46,700 nucleotides of DNA from NCBI GenBank assembly GCA_019752635.1, contig JAIELX010000129.1, positions 1 to 46,700 of the forward strand. The letters are read 5' to 3'. The notes beneath the pieces were generated by a model. That model did no database searches and had not been told where the DNA came from. It was given only the letters and a program-made list of their open reading frames with translations. Of this stretch, positions 8,025 to 14,235 are shown piece after piece (within the stretch, counting starts at the first letter, position 1; each line of letters opens with the position of its first letter). The translations under genes were made by a program, and so were the position numbers. Source of the DNA: Candidatus Obscuribacterales bacterium. Its GTDB lineage: Bacteria > Cyanobacteriota > Vampirovibrionia > Obscuribacterales > Obscuribacteraceae.

Positions 8025-9394
8025 AGAACACGTGGCAATATAGACTCAGAAGTTTCATACTGCCAGGCCTGAAACGATGGATTCTGTTTATCTTTTGTGG
8101 CATTGCCGTAATCGTGTTTGGAGTGTTGTTGCTGCTGGAAGAACATCCGGTCAGAATGATGCTCGATCTCACCAATGAACTTTTGAGCGATGCTACGAAA
8201 GTGCTTCCTCACAAAATCAGCGGAATCATTGCTATCAGTGTTGGCGGATTCCTCACTGCGGCTGCCGTCGGGAAGCTTGCACTTTCTATATTAGGCGCTT
8301 ACGTTCCCGATGAACGCGAGTCGATTCCCGATGTTCTGTATCGCAAACGGTTGTTGGATCGTGGTCCACGCGTGGTTGTGATCGGCGGCGGCACAGGGCT
8401 GTCTACGCTATTGCGCGGACTGAAACAGTTCACCAGTAACATCACCGCTATAGTAACCGTCGGTGATGATGGTGGCAGTTCGGGGCGGTTGAGAGAAGAA
8501 CAGGGCGTGTTGCCTCCCGGGGATATTCGCAACTGCATCACCGCGCTTGCCGACGAAGACAAACTAGTAACGGAACTTTTTCGCTATCGCTTCCAGCATG
8601 GCAATGGATTGGAAGGTCATAGTTTCGGCAATCTTTTCTTGACTGCAGTTTGTGCCATCACCAATGGTGACATGCTCGAAGCCGCTCGCGTAGCAACTCG
8701 AGTTCTTAACAGCTGCGGACAGGTTCTGCCCTCAACCTTGAGCGGAATGACGCTCGAAGCAGAGCTGGAGAACGGACAGAGAATTGTTGGGGAATGTCAC
8801 ATCCCGGAATCGGGAGCGCAACGCATCAGGCGGGTTCGCTGTCAGCCCGTCTCACCGGCCGCGACTCCTGAGGCCCTCGAAGCTATTATGAATGCGGAGT
8901 TTCTGATCCTCGGACCCGGCAGTTTATACACGTCCATCATTCCAAATTTGCTCGTGAAAGGTGTGCCTGAAGCAATCATGCAATCGCGTGCCAAGAAGGT
9001 CTATGTGTGCAATGTTCGTACGCAGAGAGGCGAGACAAGTAACTATTCGGTTTCCGATCACGTGCGAGCCTTGCTTGAGCATGCCGGCTTCGTCGGCGGA
9101 TCTCAAATCGGCGCACCGCGATTGGTCGATCGCGTGCTTGTTCACGCAGATGAGCATGAGGGGCGTAACATTCCTGATCCAGTGCGATTCGATCCCGAAA
9201 AGCTCAGAGCGTTAGGCGCGCGCCCCATGGTGCGCGACGTGGCAAGCGTCCAATCGCCGGGGCACCACGATCCTGAAAAGTTGGCGGAAGCGCTTATGCT
9301 TTGGTACGTTCGACGCAAGAACCGGCGCGTCTTCTGGCGCAACCCGCAGAAGAAAGTAGCTGACGAGCCGTCGCCGATAGCGGCGAGCCTATAA
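8021..9394 (+). CDS. yvcK: YvcK-family (CofD-like) protein with two membrane segments
   Basis: 457 residues. The YvcK core begins near residue 117 with VVVIGGGTGLSTLLRG. DDGGSSGRL (149-157), PPGDIRNC, GHSFGNLFL and ILGPGSLYTS are all present, so the nucleotide-sugar-binding fold appears intact. YvcK in Bacillus is needed for growth on gluconeogenic substrates and for wall synthesis, and binds UDP-sugars. Before the core lie two membrane helices (about 20-39 and 66-91), so the protein should be anchored in the inner membrane with the core in the cytoplasm. AAAGGAGG sits 7 nt before the ATG. Second gene of a three-gene operon. Confidence 0.92.
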   Translation: MKNTWQYRLRSFILPGLKRWILFIFCGIAVIVFGVLLLLEEHPVRMMLDLTNELLSDATKVLPHKISGIIAISVGGFLTAAAVGKLALSILGAYVPDERESIPDVLYRKRLLDRGPRVVVIGGGTGLSTLLRGLKQFTSNITAIVTVGDDGGSSGRLREEQGVLPPGDIRNCITALADEDKLVTELFRYRFQHGNGLEGHSFGNLFLTAVCAITNGDMLEAARVATRVLNSCGQVLPSTLSGMTLEAELENGQRIVGECHIPESGAQRIRRVRCQPVSPAATPEALEAIMNAEFLILGPGSLYTSIIPNLLVKGVPEAIMQSRAKKVYVCNVRTQRGETSNYSVSDHVRALLEHAGFVGGSQIGAPRLVDRVLVHADEHEGRNIPDPVRFDPEKLRALGARPMVRDVASVQSPGHHDPEKLAEALMLWYVRRKNRRVFWRNPQKKVADEPSPIAASL

Positions 9395-9397
9395 GTC

Positions 9398-9898
9398 GTG
9401 AATTCCATACTTAGCGATTCACCTCATGATGGTGACTTGGCGCGATCACTCGGTCGACTTGCGTCCGGTGTTTTCGTAGTTACTGCCAATCATGAGGGCA
9501 CCAGAATCGGTATGCTCTCGACCTGGATCGGGCAAGCATCTTTCGCACCACCCGTAATTACATTGGCGGTTGCTAAAGATCGCCCGTTGTTGGCAGCGCT
9601 GTCTGCCAACGCGACATTCTCCGTCAATGTATTGGCAAGGCGTAACTCAGAGATATTCAAAGCCTTTGCCCGTCCCCACAATGACGAAGCTTCGCGGTTT
9701 GATGAACTTTCCATATTGGAAGAGTCAATTGACGGGATCATATTCAAAGACGTAGTTTCAGCATTAATTTGTCGCGTTCACTCTCATGTGGCCCCGGGTG
9801 ATCACGTGCTTGTGATTGCCGAGGTAACGGCTGGGCGGCCGGTAGACATGGAAGCCGAACCGATGGTTCATCTGCGCAATAGTGGACTGCGCTATTAG
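9398..9898 (+). CDS. flavin reductase-like FMN-binding protein
   Basis: 166 residues of the flavin reductase-like domain. RLASGVFVVTA, MLSTWIGQASFAPPVITLAVAKDRP, FSVNVLA and the terminal VHLRNSGLRY match the pattern of the C-terminal flavin reductase module of cyanobacterial flavodiiron proteins, here without the beta-lactamase and flavodoxin parts. Expected to bind FMN and reduce it with NAD(P)H, but its electron acceptor is unknown. The start is GTG at 9398, 3 bp after the yvcK stop, so it is the third gene of the same operon; its RBS is weak. Confidence 0.85.
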   Translation: MNSILSDSPHDGDLARSLGRLASGVFVVTANHEGTRIGMLSTWIGQASFAPPVITLAVAKDRPLLAALSANATFSVNVLARRNSEIFKAFARPHNDEASRFDELSILEESIDGIIFKDVVSALICRVHSHVAPGDHVLVIAEVTAGRPVDMEAEPMVHLRNSGLRY

Positions 9899-10199
9899 TT
9901 TATAGGCGCTGCGGCGGTAAACCCGGCAAGCCTCGCTCGCCTCCGCGCGTATAGTGCGGCGCTTCGCTCTTGCGGCTCTTCGCCGCTCGAGCTTCGCTGT
10001 TTCAATCGGGGCTGTTTGTGCTTGTTGTATAAGTGTCTTTGGGGCTTTTCTCTCGCATTTGAGAAATTATGTCCAGAAATTAGCGTTGCCGAATAGATTC
10101 AACGCAGGAGAGGGCGCTGGCAAATAGCCCTCAAATCCGGGGATAGATTAGATTGGTAGGCTCGCAACAAGACGAACTTACGCAGGAGAGGCACAACTC
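9899..10199. other. 301-bp intergenic region with repeat copy A
   Basis: Bases 9901-10001 are a copy of the interspersed palindromic repeat. Further right, the motif ACGCAGGAGAGG occurs twice (near 10103 and 10180). The second copy provides the ribosome binding site of the next gene; the first has no start codon after it. No promoter pair is obvious. Confidence 0.6.
9901..10001 (+). repeat. interspersed palindromic repeat, copy A
   Basis: Contains TATAGGCGCT, then GGCAAGCCTCGCTCGCCTCC, then CTCTTGCGGCTCTTCGCCG and CTCGAGCTTCGCTG at the right end. The same order of blocks occurs in copies B and C. Confidence 0.85.
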
Positions 10200-11150
10200 A
10201 TGGGGAACGAATTAGAACAGGTCGACAACCTGGCTCCCGAACAAGACAACGACGATACATCGGGTGTATTGCAGGCGGCCGCTTACGGCTTCGCTCTGGG
10301 TGCAGCAGGTGGTGCCGCGAAGATCGCGGAAGAAGCTATGAAGAACCCTACAGCCAAGGCTGCCGCTGAAGGCGCAATCGCTGGTGCCCTGGGCGCAGGA
10401 TTGTTAGGCGGTAAACCTGTCGAAGTCGGCATTGCTGCGGGAGTAGGCGTGATAGCCGGTGTAGCCGCCGGAAAAGGTTTAGTAGAAGTCGGCAAGGATC
10501 TAGCCGTCGGTGCCGGAGTCGGAGCCGTAGGCGCAGCATTACGTGCCGCACAACTACGCAATCAAGTTGAAGGCGCCATGATTGGTGGAGCCGCCGGAGC
10601 AATTGGTGCAGCAGCGGCTGCTCGCGCCGGGGTTATTGAACAAGCTGGCGATGCCGTGAAGGGCGCCGCCGGTGCAGTGATTGATCACGTTAAGAACCGT
10701 CCGGTGGAAGCTGCTGTTGAAGCAGTCATTGGTGGTATTCCTGGTGTCGTCGGCGGTGCTGCAATTCGCAAGCTGCTTGAGCCCGGAGTACAACGTGCAA
10801 TCAAACAAGTAGGAAAGGAAGCTGTCAAGGATGCCAAAGAGGCGGCCAAAGAAGTTGAGAAGCTGAATAAGCCGTTGCCGTTGATCGTGCCGGACCTCCT
10901 TCCTCCACAGGTAAAGAAGAACATCGAAGTCGTTGTTCCTGTCGCTGTAGAAGCGATCAAGGAAGGCGTGAAGGCGGGAGTCAAGGAAGTCGGTAAGGAC
11001 ATCCAACAACATCGCAAAGACAACCCGGTGACATCGGCTGTCGAACGTGGAGTCGGTGGAATAATTGGCGGACCCGTTATCGAGTACGGTGATGCCAAAG
11101 CGCGCCAGGCAGTCTCCAGCCTGAGAGACTGGTGGAACGGTAAGAAGTAG
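10200..11150 (+). CDS. Ala/Gly-rich glycine-zipper protein
   Basis: 316 residues. No signal peptide. Residues 25-150 are almost wholly Ala/Gly/Val with small-residue spacing typical of glycine zippers that insert into or span membranes. A motif of the form (K)N/RPxxxAxExxxxG(G/A) appears three times (near residues 43, 178 and 285), with a related block near 123, suggesting internal duplication. Between these blocks lies a charged helical segment rich in Lys/Glu. AGGAGAGG lies about 8 nt before ATG 10200, and a hairpin terminator follows 30 bp after the stop, so it is probably monocistronic. Function unknown; membrane association is inferred. Confidence 0.75.
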   Translation: MGNELEQVDNLAPEQDNDDTSGVLQAAAYGFALGAAGGAAKIAEEAMKNPTAKAAAEGAIAGALGAGLLGGKPVEVGIAAGVGVIAGVAAGKGLVEVGKDLAVGAGVGAVGAALRAAQLRNQVEGAMIGGAAGAIGAAAAARAGVIEQAGDAVKGAAGAVIDHVKNRPVEAAVEAVIGGIPGVVGGAAIRKLLEPGVQRAIKQVGKEAVKDAKEAAKEVEKLNKPLPLIVPDLLPPQVKKNIEVVVPVAVEAIKEGVKAGVKEVGKDIQQHRKDNPVTSAVERGVGGIIGGPVIEYGDAKARQAVSSLRDWWNGKK

Positions 11151-11180
11151 AAAGTTTGTTCCAAGGTAGGTAACAAGAGA

Positions 11181-11217
11181 AAGGAGCTTGCGTGCAGCAG
11201 GCTCCTTCCTTTCTTTA
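11181..11217 (+). terminator. rho-independent terminator
   Basis: Stem AAGGAGC (11181-11187) pairs with GCTCCTT (11201-11207) around a 13-nt loop, followed by the T-rich CCTTTCTTTA. It begins 30 bp after the stop of the glycine-zipper gene. Confidence 0.7.
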
Positions 11218-11319
11218 TAGGCGCTCCGGCTCGTCGGCAAGCCTCCTCGCCTCCGAGCGTAGATGACGTCGCATCCCTCTTCGCGGCGGTAAACCGCCGC
11301 TCGAGCTTCGCTGCTTTGT
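11216..11319 (+). repeat. interspersed palindromic repeat, copy B
   Basis: Starts TATAGGCGCTCCGGCTCGTC and includes GGCAAGCCTCCTCGCCTCCG and the inverted repeat GCGGCGGTAAACCGCCGC, ending CTCGAGCTTCGCTGC. It touches the stop codon of the - strand patatin gene. Confidence 0.88.
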
Positions 11320-12266
11320 TAGCTTGCTTTGGCGGCTCGGAGCTCGCCTTCATACATTGATTGAAGGTGCAGATTCGCGTCTTCGTATCCCAATTTGATT
11401 AGCTCTTTTGATCTTTCCGGATCGATTTCAAGCAAGTTGATATCGACAGGTCTGCGAGGCTGAATCACCTCGATTTTTACTGATCTCATGCCGTAAGGTA
11501 CAACTGTGGAACCTTCGTCGATTAATCGATTGTAGAGGCGCGCCAGCTCCAGCTCTTTCTGAGCCGATGAGTCCAGCACTATGTCGAGTAAGCGAGCGAT
11601 GACCTGCCACATGTTTGACGGGCATATGTTTACAGTTTCAGGATGCAACAACACCATGAAGATTTCTTCGGCGCCCTGATCGATTGCTGCGCGCAAAGGC
11701 GTATTGCGAACGAGACCACCGTCAACCCACAAACCTTTGCCGTTTAGATGTCGGGGAGGAAAGGCAATCGGCACAGCTGATGTTGCCATCAACACATCAA
11801 CTAACTCACTGGATGTCTGCAAATCCTCCAGCTTGATCAACCGAGTTTCCAGACTGCAGAGGTCAGTAGTAAAAAGGCGGACTTTCATCGGACCCGCTTT
11901 GATTTTTCGCAAATCTGCCTCTCGCCTGAGAAGTTCTTCCAGTGGTTTGGTGTCCAGCATGCCTAGCTTGTGACCGAGCATCATGCGCCCGATCTGATGA
12001 GCCGACGGCAATTTGTAGATATCCCACTGGCACAGTTTGCCCCAAATTTCTTCCAGTCTTCGAAAATCACCTTGCGCCAGGAACGCTGCGTTAATTGCTC
12101 CGATTGAAGTCCCGAACGCCATATCAAACTGCAGTCCCGATTCCATCAGGGCTTTGGCCACTCCGACTTGGTACGCTCCGCGTCCCCCGCCACCGGGCAT
12201 TACGAGGGCTCGTTTCGGGGAGACCGGCCTCTCATAGGACGACTCGTCTTTTCCATTTCCACTCAT
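11319..12266 (-). CDS. patatin-like phospholipase
   Basis: Predicted lipid acyl hydrolase with a Ser-Asp dyad. The glycine-rich oxyanion loop is PGGGGRGAYQVG (24-35), the nucleophile elbow GTSIG carries Ser54, and DGG carries Asp182. The 315-residue length suits bacterial patatins of the RssA/YchK type. No signal peptide or membrane segment is seen, so it is probably cytoplasmic or peripheral. ATG 12266 has only a weak RBS. It could act on membrane phospholipids, or as an effector as in some pathogens; nothing here decides that. Confidence 0.92.
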   Translation of the reverse strand: MSGNGKDESSYERPVSPKRALVMPGGGGRGAYQVGVAKALMESGLQFDMAFGTSIGAINAAFLAQGDFRRLEEIWGKLCQWDIYKLPSAHQIGRMMLGHKLGMLDTKPLEELLRREADLRKIKAGPMKVRLFTTDLCSLETRLIKLEDLQTSSELVDVLMATSAVPIAFPPRHLNGKGLWVDGGLVRNTPLRAAIDQGAEEIFMVLLHPETVNICPSNMWQVIARLLDIVLDSSAQKELELARLYNRLIDEGSTVVPYGMRSVKIEVIQPRRPVDINLLEIDPERSKELIKLGYEDANLHLQSMYEGELRAAKAS

Positions 12267-12661
12267 CTTGCGTTTCTCTGGTCGGAATTCAGTGATGTTC
12301 GGTTGTCGGGCTATAAGCCTAGTCTAGTACATAATGCCCCGATGAGAACACTTTTAAAGCGCTCCTATGTAAGCGCTCCGGCTCCTCGGCAAGCCTCGCT
12401 CGCCTCCGCGCGAAGAAAGCGGCGCTGCGCTCTTGCGGCTCCTCGCCGCGCGAGCTTCACTTGTTCGTGTTGTTTGTCAGTCCTCGCCGCGCGAGCTTCA
12501 CTTGTTCGTGTTGTTTGTCAGTCCTCGCCGCTCGAGCTTCGCTGCTTCTATCAGACGGCTGGACAGCTGTAACCGACGTTGTACACGTTAATTTCGGACT
12601 GAAGGGTGTCCCGTTGCGATGCGACCAAACGTGTATCGGACATTGTTAGCGCCTGTGCGTT
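12267..12661. other. 395-bp intergenic region filled by repeat copy C
   Basis: Half of this stretch (12366-12550) is the interspersed palindromic repeat, expanded by an internal 41-bp tandem duplication. The rest shows no gene and no clear promoter; it lies between patatin (-) and the 3' end of arfB (-). Confidence 0.65.
12366..12550 (+). repeat. interspersed palindromic repeat, copy C with 41-bp tandem duplication
   Basis: Begins TATGTAAGCGCTCCGGCTCC and carries GGCAAGCCTCGCTCGCCTCC. Its right half holds an exact 41-bp unit twice (12440-12480 and 12481-12521), each starting TCCTCGCCGCGCGAGCTTCA, followed by a partial third copy that restores the family's normal end CTCGAGCTTCGCTGCTTC. Confidence 0.88.
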
Positions 12662-13072
12662 TTAGTGCTCGTCGATGGCGGGGCGCTGGCGCTGTAGTTT
12701 TCGTCCTGAGATTTCACGCTTTTCGCCAAGCCTTTTTTCCTTGGCGGAGCGGCTCGGTTTACTCGGGCGCCGAGGAGTCGGGGGCGTTTCCACTAGTTCG
12801 ACCATCACTTTGAGCTTCTCAATACAATCTTCTACATTGCGATACTGATCGCGATACTTTTGGCTCGTCAAAATGACATCGCCTTCGTTTGTGATCCGAC
12901 TGGCGAAACGGGACAAGAAACGGGCTTTCACATCCTCGGGCAGCCCCTCTGTATTCAACACGCACCAGCGAAGAATAGCCTTGCTGTTTACCTTATTCAC
13001 GTTTTGTCCGCCCGCACCACCGCTTCGCGCAAACGTAAATTCAAATTCCTGGACTGGCAATTCTAAAGGCAT
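12662..13072 (-). CDS. arfB: ArfB-type alternative ribosome-rescue factor (GGQ domain)
   Basis: Peptidyl-tRNA hydrolase that frees ribosomes stalled on mRNAs lacking a stop codon. RSGGAGGQNVNKVNSK holds the catalytic GGQ at residues 21-23, close to the N-terminus as in ArfB/YaeJ. The codon-recognition domain of full release factors is missing. The C-terminal tail is strongly basic (KEKRLGEKREISGRKLQRQR), as needed to enter the empty mRNA channel. The frame is open to 13264, but ATG 13072 (MPLELPVQEFEF) gives the usual ~140 residues; the extra 64 residues upstream look unconserved. RBS weak. Confidence 0.9.
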   Translation of the reverse strand: MPLELPVQEFEFTFARSGGAGGQNVNKVNSKAILRWCVLNTEGLPEDVKARFLSRFASRITNEGDVILTSQKYRDQYRNVEDCIEKLKVMVELVETPPTPRRPSKPSRSAKEKRLGEKREISGRKLQRQRPAIDEH

Positions 13073-13328
13073 GGTCTTCGCTTTGAGTGATTGGTCGCCC
13101 CCTAATCTTACGCTATGTGGAAAATGGTTTGCTGAACTAGCCCCTGCCCGGTTCCCCCTGGGGCGTTTCGGTGTTGCCGTCAGATCACAGGCAAATAGCT
13201 CACCAACCGCCATCGCCACGCGCGTACCAGCGGGAAGAAATTCAACTGCCATCCCGGCACACACATGGTGCCGACACTTACTTACGGCGCAGAATTGAGA
13301 AGGAAGGGGGAGGGCGACCTATATTGGC

Positions 13329-13386
13329 TCATCCGCGAAAGCTTGTCAGAATTTTCCGGATAATTCTGACAAGCTTTCGCGGATGA
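13329..13386. repeat. 58-bp perfect-arm palindrome
   Basis: Two perfectly complementary 25-nt arms (13329-13353 and 13362-13386) enclose the 8-nt loop TTCCGGAT, which contains the palindrome TCCGGA. No T-tract follows on either side, so it is not a typical terminator. It sits between the divergent arfB and heptad-repeat genes. Confidence 0.97.
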
Positions 13387-13472
13387 CCGAACGCAGACGG
13401 AATCATCGAATGAGTCTGCCTAAATTCGAGCAGATGCCAAGTGGTAGATTCGTAGATTTTGGGAATCAAATC

Positions 13473-14105
13473 ATGAACCGCAAAGTATCGCTCTCGGCAG
13501 TTTTTTCGTTAACCTTACTCGGCACGATGTCCGCTGGTATGGCCGATGCGGCCAATCCGGTCCTGTTGACGGGTGGAGTCAAAACCAGTGTGCATAAGAA
13601 TTCGCCTGTGCTCAAGCCAATGACCGGCGCCCGATACGATAATCCGACGGCCCGCCCGGTGGTGAGCACTCGCCCCGCACTAAGAGGCGCCATTGCTTCG
13701 ATCGGACCGACAGCCGTAGCGGTTCCTTCGATACCGGCAGGTCGCGTGCCTTCCGTACCTACAGCTGGACCCGGTGCGAAATCGGGAAGCTGGGGCGTAC
13801 CTTCTGGAAGTTGGAACGTAAAGTCGGGAAGCTGGGGCGTACCTTCTGGAAGTTGGAACGTAAAGTCGGGAAGCTGGGGCGCACCTTCTGGAAGCTGGAA
13901 CGTGAAGTCGGGAAGCTGGGGCGCACCTTCTGGCAGTTGGAACGTGAAGTCGGGAAGCTGGGGCGCACCTTCTGGCAGTTGGAACGTAAAGTCCGGTAGC
14001 TGGAACGCTCAATCTGGCGGCTGGGGCGTGCAATCGGGCAGTTACAATGCTCCTTCCGGAAGCTGGGGTGTTCAATCCGGCAGCTGGCATGTAACGCAAA
14101 AGTAG
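13473..14105 (+). CDS. secreted Trp-rich heptad-repeat protein
   Basis: 210 residues from ATG 13473. That start gives a clean Sec signal peptide (MNRKVSLSAVFSLTLLGTMS, cleavage probably after ADA). The frame is open back to ATG 13383, but that start lies inside the 58-bp palindrome. After a Pro/Val/Thr-rich spacer, the C-terminal half is 15 successive 7-residue repeats of the form SGSWxxx (SGSWGVP / SGSWNVK alternating, degenerate at the end). Regular aromatic spacing suggests a beta-rich or amyloid-like extracellular fibre, or an adhesive surface protein; this is inference. No known family recognised. Confidence 0.75.
   Translation: MNRKVSLSAVFSLTLLGTMSAGMADAANPVLLTGGVKTSVHKNSPVLKPMTGARYDNPTARPVVSTRPALRGAIASIGPTAVAVPSIPAGRVPSVPTAGPGAKSGSWGVPSGSWNVKSGSWGVPSGSWNVKSGSWGAPSGSWNVKSGSWGAPSGSWNVKSGSWGAPSGSWNVKSGSWNAQSGGWGVQSGSYNAPSGSWGVQSGSWHVTQK
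13782..14102 (+). repeat. 42-bp coding tandem repeat (paired SGSWxxx heptads)
   Basis: Units begin at 13782, 13824, 13866, 13908, 13950, 13992, 14034 and (partial) 14076. The first five are nearly identical, differing mainly GTA/GCA (V/A) and at silent sites; the last three are diverged, suggesting recent expansion at the 5' end. Confidence 0.95.
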
Positions 14106-14125
14106 ACTGCAAAAGAGTTCTCTGA

Positions 14126-14230
14126 TTGTAAGCGCTGCAGCTCGTCGGCTATGACTCCGATCCTTCGCGACGTATTGTAAGCACCCGGGAGTACCCGCTC
14201 GCCTGGCGGCGCTCTGCCGACGAGTCGGAG
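14126..14230 (+). repeat. interspersed palindromic repeat, divergent copy D
   Basis: TGTAAGCGCTGCAGCTCGTCGGC at the left matches the start of copies B and C, but the centre is different and the right end CCGACGAGTCGGAG is an inverted match to the left arm (GCTCGTCGG). It ends at the kinase ribosome site. Confidence 0.55.
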
Positions 14231-14235
14231 TTCTT

